From positions 35,701 through 99,700 of the forward strand of contig CAKQXY010000007.1 of assembly GCA_934292725.1 (NCBI GenBank): a stretch of DNA of 64,000 nt. Reading direction: 5' to 3'. A program made the translations under genes and the position numbers. Shown here one piece after another: positions 33,346-42,135 of this stretch; position 1 is the stretch's first letter, and every line of letters starts with the position of its first letter. The stretch is from an uncultured Lachnospiraceae bacterium. GTDB lineage: Bacteria > Bacillota > Clostridia > Lachnospirales > Lachnospiraceae. The notes under the pieces are model-generated. The model was not told the origin of the DNA. It did not search any database and saw only the letters and a list, made by a program, of their open reading frames with translations.

Positions 33346-33741
33346 CTATTTGTAATCTCTCCACTCCATATCACCTCGGTCAAGACACAATACAAGTGAC
33401 TCTGCGGTGGCGATGTTCGTCGCCAGAGGGATATTATACATATCACACAACCGTGAAATCTCAGCCAGATTCATACTTTCTGCATCCTGCTCTAAATCAG
33501 CACTGTGAAAAAATATAACCAGATCGATATCATTGTTTGCGATCATATTTTGCATCTGCTTCGAGCCTCCCATCTGACCCGGAAGCAAACTGGTCACTTT
33601 CATGCCTGTCGCTTTGACAATGTGGTTTGCTGTCGCATTGGTCGCAATCAGCGTATGCTTCTTAAAAATGCCTTTATACGCAATGCAAAAACTTTCCAGC
33701 AGCGTCTTTTTGCTGTTATGAGCGGTAAGTCCAATGTTCAT
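33346..33741 (-). CDS. Methylglyoxal synthase-like protein with altered active site
   Basis: A 131-residue protein of the MGS-like fold (MNIGLTAHNSKKTLLESF, IATNATANHIVKATGMKV, YNIPLATNIATAESLV), aligned along the whole length of MgsA (152 residues in E. coli). True methylglyoxal synthases carry the catalytic aspartate in GPMGGDQQ (D71 in E. coli); here the segment is PGQMGGSKQ, with serine S60. The HDPD segment with H98 and D101 is also replaced (SADLEQDAE). Activity as a methylglyoxal synthase is therefore doubtful, and a binding or regulatory role is possible. It is a single gene with its own terminator. Confidence 0.8.
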   Translation of the reverse strand: MNIGLTAHNSKKTLLESFCIAYKGIFKKHTLIATNATANHIVKATGMKVTSLLPGQMGGSKQMQNMIANNDIDLVIFFHSADLEQDAESMNLAEISRLCDMYNIPLATNIATAESLVLCLDRGDMEWRDYK

Positions 33742-33866
33742 ATCTAATCCTTCCTTTCCACATAGCTAAAAAGATTATATCATATTTTTTCAGAAAGTCT
33801 ATATTTTTTGATGGTTTTGTCAAAAAAGAGCAATTTACACAAAATAATACAACTCTTTTTGTAAAA

Positions 33867-34946
33867 CTACATTGTCTGATTTTCCATATTCGACAGTTTT
33901 TCAGCCTGATCTGCTGCTGTCAGACTGTCAATCAATTCAAAGAGATCACCGTCCATAATGGCATCAAGTTTATAAAGTGTCAGCTTGATTCTGTGATCTG
34001 TCACGCGGCTCTGCGGAAAATTATAAGTACGAATTTTCTCAGAACGGTCTCCTGTTCCAATCTGGCTTCGTCTGTACTCAGCCTGCTCGTCCTGCTTCTT
34101 TGCTGTCTCAAGTTCAAACAACTTAGCACGAAGTACCTTCAATGCCTTATCTTTATTTTTTAGCTGAGACTTTTCGTCCTGGCAGGAAATTACGATTCCA
34201 GTTGGAATATGAGTCAGACGTACAGCTGAATCTGTCGTATTGACACACTGGCCACCATTTCCTGACGCACGGAATACATCAAACTTGCAATCGTTCATAT
34301 CAATCACAACATCAACATCCTCTGCCTCTGGCATGATTGCAACTGTTGCTGTTGAAGTGTGGATTCGTCCGCCGCTTTCTGTCTCAGGCACACGCTGAAC
34401 ACGATGCACACCGCTTTCGTATTTAAGTCTGGAATAAGCACCTTGTCCGGAGATCATAAATACAACCTCCTTCATGCCGCCAATACCACTCTCATTTACA
34501 CTTATCAGCTCACTTTTCCAGCGGTTTCTCTCTGCAAATCTGCTGTACATACGAAACAGATCTGCAGCAAAAAGTGCTGCCTCATCTCCGCCTGCACCGG
34601 CACGAATCTCAACAAATACGTTTTTCTCATCATTAGGATCTTTTGGAAGAAGTAAAAGCTTTAACTCTTTTTCAAGCTCAGGCATCTGTTTTTTTGCCTC
34701 GGCAAGATCTTCCTTTAAAAGCTCGCGCATCTCTTCATCACGCTCTTCCTCTAAAAGCTCCAGATTTTCCTCAATGCTTTTTTTTGTTTTCTTATACTGT
34801 GTATAGGTCTCCACCAGAGGGGCAAGCTCGGCCTGCTCCTTCATAAGACGGCGAAATTTCTCTGGATCAGATGCTAATACCGGATCGCCCAGCTCATGAA
34901 GAAGCTCCTCAAAGCGGATTAATATATCATCCAAACGGTCAAACAT
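33867..34946 (-). CDS. prfA: Peptide chain release factor 1
   Basis: Reads UAA and UAG stop codons and releases the peptide. The 359-residue protein shows EIRAGAGGDEAALFAADLFRMY, RVPETESGGRIHTSTATVAIMPE (PxT codon-reading tripeptide as PET, the RF1 type), and the catalytic GGQ in GNGGQCVNTTDSAVRLTHIPTG. It is followed upstream on the strand by prmC, which methylates the GGQ glutamine. Normal length. Confidence 0.97.
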   Translation of the reverse strand: MFDRLDDILIRFEELLHELGDPVLASDPEKFRRLMKEQAELAPLVETYTQYKKTKKSIEENLELLEEERDEEMRELLKEDLAEAKKQMPELEKELKLLLLPKDPNDEKNVFVEIRAGAGGDEAALFAADLFRMYSRFAERNRWKSELISVNESGIGGMKEVVFMISGQGAYSRLKYESGVHRVQRVPETESGGRIHTSTATVAIMPEAEDVDVVIDMNDCKFDVFRASGNGGQCVNTTDSAVRLTHIPTGIVISCQDEKSQLKNKDKALKVLRAKLFELETAKKQDEQAEYRRSQIGTGDRSEKIRTYNFPQSRVTDHRIKLTLYKLDAIMDGDLFELIDSLTAADQAEKLSNMENQTM

Positions 34947-35046
34947 AAATAACTCCTCTTTTCTATTATTCTATTCACATTTTTTCATCTACAGACGCGG
35001 CTTAACAATTGTTTTGTCTCGCCACTGGTTATTATAATACTATGAA

Positions 35047-35901
35047 TCATATCTCATCCAGCACGCCCCACACCACGCGGTCAAGTCCTGCAAGATCTCG
35101 CACAAGCGTCGGCTTTGAAAAACCATTTGCACGAAACAGCTCTGCCACCGCTTCCCACTGGTTATAGCCGATCTCGACAAAAAGTGCACCGCCTGGATTT
35201 AAATGATCTTTTGCAGTTTCAGTCAGCCGCCTGTAAAAGATAAGCCCATCTTTTCCGCCTGATAAAGCAAGCATAGGTTCATTATCCTTTACCTCCGGCT
35301 CTAACCCTAAAATTACATCGTCTTCAATGTAAGGTGGGTTTGACACAATCATGTCAAATCGCCCTGGCACCTGTTCGAGCAAATCACTCTCAAAAAACTG
35401 TACTGGTGCATGATTGTCTGCTGCATTTTTCTTTGCCACAAAAAGCGCCTCACTTGAAATGTCGGACGCTGTTACCTGTGCAAAATTTCCGTAATGAGCG
35501 AGCGACACAGCTATGCAGCCACTTCCCGTGCACACATCAACAAGACTTGCCCCTGGCTTATCCTTTGCATATGAAAGCACTGTCTCTACAAGCGTCTCTG
35601 TATCTTGTCTCGGTATCAAAACAGCAGGGGTTACAGAGAACTCTAACCCCATAAACCCCTGCGTCTTTGTCAGATACTGAAGCGGAATACGCGCTGCACG
35701 CTGTTTTATAAATTCACGATACTGTTTTATCTTTTCTTTTGGTTCCACAATTTGTCTGCGGTTTAAAAAGAAGAAGCTCTTTGTAATCGAAAAACAGTGC
35801 TCCATAAGAAGCCATGCGTCAATGTCTGCATCTGGTACATTTGCTTTTGCAAGCGTGTCTTTCGCCTCACTCAAAAGCTGTCCCCATGAAATTTCTTCCA
35901 T
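35047..35901 (-). CDS. prmC: Release factor glutamine N5-methyltransferase
   Basis: Methylates the GGQ glutamine of release factors. The 284-residue protein has a helical N-terminal domain (residues 1-85), the linker FMGLEFSVTPAVLIPRQDTETLVE, the AdoMet site LVDVCTGSGCIAVSLA and the catalytic NPPY in IVSNPPYIED. The ATG at 35901 overlaps the stop of the preceding gene (TGATG), indicating translational coupling. prfA lies 100 bp downstream. Confidence 0.95.
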   Translation of the reverse strand: MEEISWGQLLSEAKDTLAKANVPDADIDAWLLMEHCFSITKSFFFLNRRQIVEPKEKIKQYREFIKQRAARIPLQYLTKTQGFMGLEFSVTPAVLIPRQDTETLVETVLSYAKDKPGASLVDVCTGSGCIAVSLAHYGNFAQVTASDISSEALFVAKKNAADNHAPVQFFESDLLEQVPGRFDMIVSNPPYIEDDVILGLEPEVKDNEPMLALSGGKDGLIFYRRLTETAKDHLNPGGALFVEIGYNQWEAVAELFRANGFSKPTLVRDLAGLDRVVWGVLDEI

Positions 35902-36836
35902 CAATTAAAGTTTGCCTCCTCATATGCCTTCCAGTCAAATACGGCCTCTACTGCACAGATAGCTACCTCTGCCATCTTTTCATCCGGCTCCTTTGTGGTC
36001 AGTCCCTGAAGCATTAGACCTGGCTTACTTAAAAGATTAACAACTGGGTTGTCACTGTTTCCAGCAAGACGCAAAAACTCAAAGGAAACGCCGGCAATTA
36101 CCGGAATCAAAAGGATTCTTGATACCAGGCGAAGCCACAATGTCTCTGGACGAATCACCAAAAAGAAAAGAATACTGATAACCATGACAATTAACAAAAA
36201 GCTAGTTCCACAGCGCTTATGCTCCTTAGAACTTTTCATGACATTTTCTACCGTTAACGGCAGTCCGTGCTCGATACAGTTAATACACTTATGCTCTGCA
36301 CCGTGATACATATATGTTCTTTTAATATCTGGCATCAATGAGATCAGCCCTACATAGGCAATAAAAATAACGATACGAAGCACGCCTTCAAAAAGTGCCA
36401 TCCAAATGCCATTTCCAAGAAGCGGCTTCATAAGTGTGGATACCCATGTTGGAAATACCATGAAAATCCCCATGGCTAATATGATGGAAATAACCATGGT
36501 CAGATCCATAATTACTTTTTCTGCTTTATCGCCAAATTTTTCCTGAAGCCATTTTTCAAAGCGTCCCGGTTTTTCTTCTTCCTCGCCGTCCTCCATAAAA
36601 AGGCTTGCAGAATAATTTAAAGATTTCATACCAAGTACGAGTGAATCCACAAAGCTAAAAATTCCTCTTATAAATGGAAGACGAAACAGCCTGCACTTTG
36701 ATCCCACACCCTTATATGTTTCTTTTTTTACTTCAATTTCTCCATTTTCCTTGCGAACAGCCACACTATACTCGCTGCCGTTTCGCATCATAATTCCTTC
36801 CATGACGGCCTGGCCGCCAATTCCTGATGACTTCAT
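35901..36836 (-). CDS. DUF1385 membrane protein
   Basis: A 311-residue membrane protein starting MKSSGIGGQAVMEGIMMRNG, the DUF1385 signature (GGQAVMEGVMMR). Hydrophobic segments include VIMDLTMVISIILAMGIFMVF, GVLRIVIFIAYVGLISLM and FLLIVMVISILFFLVI. The motif YHGAEHKCINCIEHGLPLT has histidine and cysteines that look like a metal site. Function is unknown to me. The family regularly sits with rpmE, prmC and prfA in Clostridia, as here. ATG at 36836 has AGGAG five bases upstream; GTG at 36842 is a second option. Confidence 0.9.
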   Translation of the reverse strand: MKSSGIGGQAVMEGIMMRNGSEYSVAVRKENGEIEVKKETYKGVGSKCRLFRLPFIRGIFSFVDSLVLGMKSLNYSASLFMEDGEEEEKPGRFEKWLQEKFGDKAEKVIMDLTMVISIILAMGIFMVFPTWVSTLMKPLLGNGIWMALFEGVLRIVIFIAYVGLISLMPDIKRTYMYHGAEHKCINCIEHGLPLTVENVMKSSKEHKRCGTSFLLIVMVISILFFLVIRPETLWLRLVSRILLIPVIAGVSFEFLRLAGNSDNPVVNLLSKPGLMLQGLTTKEPDEKMAEVAICAVEAVFDWKAYEEANFN

Positions 36837-36861
36837 CCGCACTCCTTTGTTTATCCTTAAA

Positions 36862-36893
36862 CGACAAAAGAGGTTGAGATAAAAATCTCAACC
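36862..36893 (-). terminator. Terminator or attenuator after rpmE
   Basis: GGTTGAGAT/ATCTCAACC form a 9-bp stem with a TTTT loop (36872-36893). On the minus strand TCTTTTGTCG follows. It separates rpmE from the DUF1385 gene. Confidence 0.75.
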
Positions 36894-36907
36894 TGCTTCA
36901 GTCAACA

Positions 36908-37114
36908 TCATTCACTCTTTAAACCATACTTACGGTTAAACTTATCAATACGTCCGCGTGCGGAAGTTGCCTTCTGCTGGCCAGTGTAGAACGGATGGCA
37001 CTTAGAACAGATTTCAACGTGGATCTCCTTCTTTGTGGATCCGGTAACGAACTCGTTGCCACAGTTGCAGGTAACCTTTGCCTGATAATATTCTGGATGG
37101 ATTCCTTCCTTCAT
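36908..37114 (-). CDS. rpmE: Ribosomal protein L31
   Basis: A 68-residue 50S protein starting MKEGIHPEYYQAKVTCNCGNEFVTGS. The cysteines in CNCG and CSKCHPFYTGQQK make it the zinc-binding C+ form. The start is chosen by GAGGTGA four bases upstream; the open frame continues further up without a ribosome site. It has its own promoter and a structured leader. Confidence 0.95.
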   Translation of the reverse strand: MKEGIHPEYYQAKVTCNCGNEFVTGSTKKEIHVEICSKCHPFYTGQQKATSARGRIDKFNRKYGLKSE

Positions 37115-37250
37115 GAGCTCACCTCTTCTTCCTTGTGATGGTTCCCAACCATCATCATATTCATAATAATTTACGCGCACTTGACGCTGTATGAACACAG
37201 CGCTTATAACGCAACAATAAAATCATAACACAAAACATTCCTCTGTGCAA
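37115..37250 (-). promoter_or_regulatory. rpmE promoter and structured leader
   Basis: Minus strand TTGCAC (37245-37250), a 17-bp spacer and TATGAT (37222-37227). The leader of about 100 nt holds two hairpins, CGCTGT/ACAGCG and GGTT/AACC (in gatgatGGTTgggAACCatc). The second lies shortly before the ribosome site, a layout suited to autoregulation by L31. Confidence 0.5.
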
Positions 37251-37268
37251 GTACTTATTTTATTATTT

Positions 37269-37784
37269 TTATAACAATTTTTTCATGGCAAACTCATAAA
37301 TTTCTTTGCTCGCCTTTTCCCAATTGTCGCACATCTTTTCAGCCATCTCCTCTGTCGCTGCCGAAAGCTTTAGCTCAATTAATGTATTCTTGCCTTCCTT
37401 TACGACACAATCAATCTCGAAATCATTGCTTGCCGTACTCTTATAATAATTGGCCAGCACAGAATTCTCTGTCCGAAGCTTAAAATTATTTTCCTTCAAG
37501 AAATCATCCATGTCCTGTTTGACTTCGCCTGTTATTTTATTTTCAAAATAAAAGAGTACCTCTTCGCCTTCTTTTGTCAGCTCGTAGCGTGATGTATTTC
37601 TGATTGTTTCCTTGTGAATCAGAGATGTTCCCAGCAGTTCATTGATCACCATCTGAAAGGTAAAATAGTCTGTATACGATTTACTCACAAAGAACTCAGA
37701 CATCTGCCCGTTTGACAACGGATAATTCACCTTTTTCAATAAATAAAGTATCATCAGTTTATATAATGTCAATGGTTCTGCCAT
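37269..37784 (-). CDS. DUF4364 family protein
   Basis: A 171-residue soluble protein with the DUF4364 start (PLTLYKLMILYLLKKVNYPLSNGQMSEF). The N-terminal half looks like a winged helix (SYTDYFTFQMVINELLGTSLIHKE, RYELTKEGEEVL), so DNA binding is possible. The C-terminal half has mixed strands (NDFEIDCVVKEGKNTLIELKLS). The role is unknown. It lies 24 bp after the radical SAM gene on the same strand and is probably co-transcribed with it. Confidence 0.88.
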   Translation of the reverse strand: MAEPLTLYKLMILYLLKKVNYPLSNGQMSEFFVSKSYTDYFTFQMVINELLGTSLIHKETIRNTSRYELTKEGEEVLFYFENKITGEVKQDMDDFLKENNFKLRTENSVLANYYKSTASNDFEIDCVVKEGKNTLIELKLSAATEEMAEKMCDNWEKASKEIYEFAMKKLL

Positions 37785-37808
37785 AATCCAATAGTTCCTT
37801 TCTATATA

Positions 37809-38735
37809 TCAGCTCTGCTCTTCTAAAAAGCAGCCTTGGTATATTCCCCGTGTCTTCAATTCATGATGAATACAGTTAAGTACACTGCGCTTTGCCCGGC
37901 TCCACAGCGGTGAAATAAGCTGATTTGACGGACCATCTCCTGTCAGCCTGTGAATGACAATATCAGGTGAAAGTGCACCGATACAAGAAACAACAAGATC
38001 CACATATGCTTCCATAGACAATGTCTGAAACTTTCCAGCACGAAACTCATCTGCAAGATCAGTATTTTCAAGCACATGAAGAAGCTGCAGCTTGATGCCA
38101 AAGATCCCTGCATTATTCAGATAACGAATAGTTTCGAGCATTTTTTCCTTATCTTCTCCAGGAAGACCAAGTATCACATGAACGATTACCGGAATCTGTG
38201 CATCATGAAGACGCTTTAATGCGTTTTCAAAGCATGTCAAGTCATATCCACGTCTAATATAGGCTGCCGTATCCTCGTGTATTGTCTGAAGTCCCAGTTC
38301 TACCCACACCGGCTTTCTTTTGGAATATTCACAAAGAAGTGAAACAACATCCTCTCCCACACAGTCTGGTCTTGTCGCAATATCCACTGCCGCAACCTTT
38401 TCATGTAAAAAAGAAGGCTCATAAACACGTCTTAAATAATCCAAATCTGCATATGTATTTGTAAAAGCCTGATAATACGCAATATACTGCTTTGCATGAA
38501 AGGAGCCAAGCTTTTCAATCTGACTGTCGATCTGCTCGGTAATTGACAGCGCTCTGCTGCCGGCAAATTCACCTGAACCGCCTCTGCTGCAGAAAATACA
38601 TCCGCCGCGCCCGATTGTTCCATCCCTGTTTGGACAAGTAAAACCAGCATCTAACGATGCCTTATATGTCTTAGAACCAAACGTTTGCTTCAGGTAATAA
38701 TCAAGCGAATAATACGGTTTTTCTCCCCACAGCAT
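37809..38735 (-). CDS. Radical SAM protein of the TIGR01212/YhcC type
   Basis: A 308-residue radical SAM enzyme. The cluster motif is in SLDAGFTCPNRDGTIGRGGCIFCSRGGSGEFAG, with the wide-spaced cysteines and CxxC typical of TIGR01212. GLQTIHEDTAAYIRRGYD and VHVILGLPGEDKEKML are further conserved parts. The reaction is unknown to me; some relatives are tied to RNA or sulfur modification. It is the first gene before DUF4364, divergent from rho. Confidence 0.9.
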   Translation of the reverse strand: MLWGEKPYYSLDYYLKQTFGSKTYKASLDAGFTCPNRDGTIGRGGCIFCSRGGSGEFAGSRALSITEQIDSQIEKLGSFHAKQYIAYYQAFTNTYADLDYLRRVYEPSFLHEKVAAVDIATRPDCVGEDVVSLLCEYSKRKPVWVELGLQTIHEDTAAYIRRGYDLTCFENALKRLHDAQIPVIVHVILGLPGEDKEKMLETIRYLNNAGIFGIKLQLLHVLENTDLADEFRAGKFQTLSMEAYVDLVVSCIGALSPDIVIHRLTGDGPSNQLISPLWSRAKRSVLNCIHHELKTRGIYQGCFLEEQS

Positions 38736-38967
38736 CTCTTTCCTCCTTCACACGGTGACGCACTATAGAATAATGATATCAATTTTACATACATTCGTCA
38801 AGTTTTGCTTTATTTTTTTACTTTACTTTTTGCCATTTCATTCGTATAATAGTAGTGCGATGTTTCGCTGCAGCTATGCGAATGCTGCATCATTTCGAAA
38901 GGTGAAATTAAAAAAAATTATAATTTGTATTTTGTCTGACAAAAACATGAGAAAGGCATGGTTATTT

Positions 38968-41205
38968 ATGCGTGAAAAATTAAAATCACTTCCGCTCACT
39001 GAGCTAAAACAGATTGCGAAAGAAAATCACATTAAGAACGTTTCTACTCTGCGCAAGGCGCAGCTGATTGATGTAATTCTGGAAAGACTTAGCCCTGAAC
39101 AGGCACAGACGCCGCAAACACAAAATGTTCAAACATCTGATGCGGCTTCATCCGACAACGCACTTGCATCGGAATCTTCTGAGACAAATTCCGATGATAC
39201 AAAGACAGCTTTATCAGAGACAGATTCTTCACAAATGGGCTCTGCTCCATCTTCTTCTGATGATGTACAGGATTCTTCTGCTGAAAAACTTGCTGATCCA
39301 ACAGCACAAAGAGAGCGCCGCTCATATGCTGCTTCTGCAGCTTCATATGCTGCCGCAAGAAATAATTTTTACAGCAGGAATAATTCCTATTCTTCCTCTT
39401 CCTTTAAGGATCTTCGCCAGTCAAACACCCACACGGTTCATCCGCGTAAGCCGCGTGTACGAAACGGCCGCCCTGATTCTAACTGGCGTGAGGATTCTGT
39501 AAATCGCTTCGATACTGCAAGAAATGATTCCCAGGGACGCTTTGATAATACAAGAATGGATTCTCCAAGCCGCTTTGATAATACAAGAATGGATTCCCCA
39601 AACCGCTTTGACTCTACGAGAAATGATGTTCAAAATCGTTTTGATACTACAAGAAATGATTCCCAGGGACGTTTTGATAATTCAGGAAGAGATTTTTCAG
39701 GCCGCAGTGATTTTTCAGCCAGAAATGACTACTCAAACCGCTATGATTCCAGAAATGATTATCAGAACCGCTATAACAATTCTTCAAGAGATTACACAAA
39801 CCGCTACGACAATTATAGAAATGATTTCCAGAACCGTTTTGATTCCAGAAATGACTATCAAAACCGTACCGACTTTAATCGAAATGACAGAAATGATGCT
39901 ATTAACAGAAACGATATGACAAACCGTACTGATGCTGTCAATCGTTTTGATTCCAGAACAGAGCTTTCCAGTCAGAATCGTTTTGATTCCAGAGATACAT
40001 CTGCTCAGTATTCTAATCGTTTTGATAATGCAATGCGTGATGATTTTGCAAACCGCTTTGATAATGATGGTGCTCTTCCAGAAGGATGCCAGCCGGCATG
40101 CGGTATTCTTGAGGTTTTACAGGAAGGCTTTGGTTTCCTTCGCTCTGCAAACTTCTTAACTGGTCAGCAGGATGTATATGTTGCGCCGTCTCAGATTCGT
40201 CGTTTTGGCCTGAGAACAGGTGATATGGTAGATGGATTCCAAAAAGCAAATCCAGATGATAATAAATATGATGCTTTGATTCGCATAAATACAATCAATG
40301 GTGTTAATCCTGAGCTTTGCTCACACAGACCGAATTTTGAAAAGCTGACTCCTGTTTTCCCGAACAGTCGTCTGTCTATGGAGGTTGAAGGCGGCTCCAC
40401 TGCACTTCGCATTGTTGATCTTATCAGCCCTATCGGAAAGGGACAGCGCGGTATGATCGTCTCCCCGCCAAAGGCTGGAAAGACAACTCTTTTAAAGGAG
40501 ATTGCAAATGCTGTTACCCACAATTATCCTGACATGCATCTTATCATTCTTCTTATTGATGAGCGCCCAGAGGAGGTTACAGATATCCGTGAATCCATTC
40601 AGGGAGATCATGTTGAGGTAATTTATTCTACATTTGATGAAACACCTGAGCACCACAAGCAGGTTGCTGAGATGGTTCTTGAGCGCGCAAAGCGTCTTGT
40701 TGAGCATAAGCAGGATGTTATGGTTTTATTAGACAGCCTGACTCGCCTGGCTCGCGCATATAACCTTACCGTGACTCCAAGCGGACGCACTCTTTCTGGA
40801 GGACTTGATCCGGCTGCACTTCACATGCCAAAGAAATTTTTCGGTGCTGCCAGAAATATGCGTGAGGGCGGCAGTCTTACTATCCTTGCCACTGCACTTG
40901 TTGACACAGGAAGCCGTCTTGATGATATGGTATTTGAGGAATTTAAGGGAACTGGAAACATGGAGCTTGTATTAGACAGAAAGCTGTCTGAGCGCCGTAT
41001 CTTCCCGGCAATTGATATTACCCGTTCTGGAACAAGACGCGAAGATCTGCTTCTGACACCAGATGAACTTACAGCTGTTTCCACTATCCGCAAAAGCATA
41101 AGCGGACTAAAGAATGATGATGCAATTGAACAAATTTTAAATCATTTTGTACACACAAAAAATAACGCTGAATTTATTGAAACACTTCCAAAGGTAAGAC
41201 CATAA
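38968..41205 (+). CDS. rho: Transcription termination factor Rho with long disordered insert
   Basis: A 745-residue Rho, against about 420 for E. coli. Residues 1-45 are the Rho-N helical domain (MREKLKSLPLTELKQIAKENHIKNVSTLRKAQLI). Residues of about 55-370 are a low-complexity insert, first Ser/Asp/Gln-rich, then repeats such as RNDSQGRFDN, SPSRFDN and DYQNRYD, rich in Arg, Asn, Asp and aromatics. The RNA-binding domain starts near 376 (GILEVLQEGFGFLRS). The motor domain has Walker A PPKAGKTT near 500 and VLLDSLTRLARAYN. The start at 38968 has AGAAAGG 11 bases upstream and begins the Rho-N domain; earlier in-frame ATGs lack a ribosome site. Confidence 0.95.
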   Translation: MREKLKSLPLTELKQIAKENHIKNVSTLRKAQLIDVILERLSPEQAQTPQTQNVQTSDAASSDNALASESSETNSDDTKTALSETDSSQMGSAPSSSDDVQDSSAEKLADPTAQRERRSYAASAASYAAARNNFYSRNNSYSSSSFKDLRQSNTHTVHPRKPRVRNGRPDSNWREDSVNRFDTARNDSQGRFDNTRMDSPSRFDNTRMDSPNRFDSTRNDVQNRFDTTRNDSQGRFDNSGRDFSGRSDFSARNDYSNRYDSRNDYQNRYNNSSRDYTNRYDNYRNDFQNRFDSRNDYQNRTDFNRNDRNDAINRNDMTNRTDAVNRFDSRTELSSQNRFDSRDTSAQYSNRFDNAMRDDFANRFDNDGALPEGCQPACGILEVLQEGFGFLRSANFLTGQQDVYVAPSQIRRFGLRTGDMVDGFQKANPDDNKYDALIRINTINGVNPELCSHRPNFEKLTPVFPNSRLSMEVEGGSTALRIVDLISPIGKGQRGMIVSPPKAGKTTLLKEIANAVTHNYPDMHLIILLIDERPEEVTDIRESIQGDHVEVIYSTFDETPEHHKQVAEMVLERAKRLVEHKQDVMVLLDSLTRLARAYNLTVTPSGRTLSGGLDPAALHMPKKFFGAARNMREGGSLTILATALVDTGSRLDDMVFEEFKGTGNMELVLDRKLSERRIFPAIDITRSGTRREDLLLTPDELTAVSTIRKSISGLKNDDAIEQILNHFVHTKNNAEFIETLPKVRP

Positions 41206-41220
41206 TTATAGTAAATCTAA

Positions 41221-41262
41221 AAAAAGCAGTCATCAAATATCAAAACTGATGACTGCTTTTTT
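41221..41262 (+). terminator. Terminator after rho
   Basis: GCAGTCATCA and TGATGACTGC form a 10-bp stem with a loop of 11, flanked by A-run and six T. A second, longer imperfect hairpin (41270-41333) follows before aroD. Confidence 0.9.
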
Positions 41263-41352
41263 ATATTATGATACCAGGGTCAAAAGCTCCAAAAACCGTT
41301 CGTGCTTGCACGATAAGGGTTTTGAGCTTGGGACCCGCAAAAACATTGGGTA

Positions 41353-42135
41353 TCATTCAACTGCCCGCTCAATTGCCCATAACACATCTGACAGCTCTTT
41401 TGCTGATACCTGTCCCGGTGCACTGGCTTTTCCCATGCTTCCAAAACTCATTACGCTGCCAAATAAGCCGCCGCAAAGCCTGCTCACACATCCTATGCGC
41501 CCCATTGACATTGTAATTAAGAGTGTCTCTGGATGATTCTCCTTCATAGTTCCTGTCGCTAAAAGAAGCGCCGCCACATCTGCAAGAGACTGAGGCATTA
41601 CTGCTATTTTGCAGACATCTGCGCCATAGCTTGCCATCTGCTCCATTGTTGTAATAAGACTCGAAGCTTCTGGTGTCTTTTTAAAATCGTGCTGTGATAC
41701 AATCACACCGATACCCATCTGATGTGCATGTTTTATCAATTCCTGTACACATGCCATTCCCTGACTAAGCTCAACATCAAGAAGGTCAACCACATTGCTT
41801 TCTATATTATTACTTTCTATTATTTCATCAAGAAGTGTCTGATAAGCTGCGGGAGTAATATCCCTCTCACCGCCTTCTCGTCTGCTTCGAAATGTTACTA
41901 AAAGCGGCTTTCCCTGCAGATTCTCACGAATTTTTTTTGCAAGCGCATTTCTCTTTCTTGGCTGAAACACATCCTGATACCAGTCGATACGCCACTCGGC
42001 AATATCTGCCACACTGCTTTTTCCAATACGCACAGACTCTTCTAAAATCTCTTTTTCCGTTTCATAAGCGATTGGCACACAGATGCGTACCTTTCCATCC
42101 TCAAGTGTTGTATTTCCTGCTCTCAGAACACTCAT
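41353..42135 (-). CDS. aroD: 3-Dehydroquinate dehydratase, type I
   Basis: Dehydrates 3-dehydroquinate in the shikimate pathway through a Schiff-base lysine. The 260-residue protein shows RICVPIAYETEKEIL, DIAEWRIDWYQD, VTFRSRREGGE, the catalytic histidine in VSQHDF and the lysine in DVCKIAVMP. MSMGRIGCVSRLCGGLFGSVMSFG is the phosphate-binding end. ATG overlaps the icd stop by four bases (ATGA). Confidence 0.95.
   Translation of the reverse strand: MSVLRAGNTTLEDGKVRICVPIAYETEKEILEESVRIGKSSVADIAEWRIDWYQDVFQPRKRNALAKKIRENLQGKPLLVTFRSRREGGERDITPAAYQTLLDEIIESNNIESNVVDLLDVELSQGMACVQELIKHAHQMGIGVIVSQHDFKKTPEASSLITTMEQMASYGADVCKIAVMPQSLADVAALLLATGTMKENHPETLLITMSMGRIGCVSRLCGGLFGSVMSFGSMGKASAPGQVSAKELSDVLWAIERAVE

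Noticed and set aside
39524..39919. Isoleucine/threonine-rich frame overlapping rho
   Set aside because: Out-of-frame reading of the rho repeat region, without start signal.
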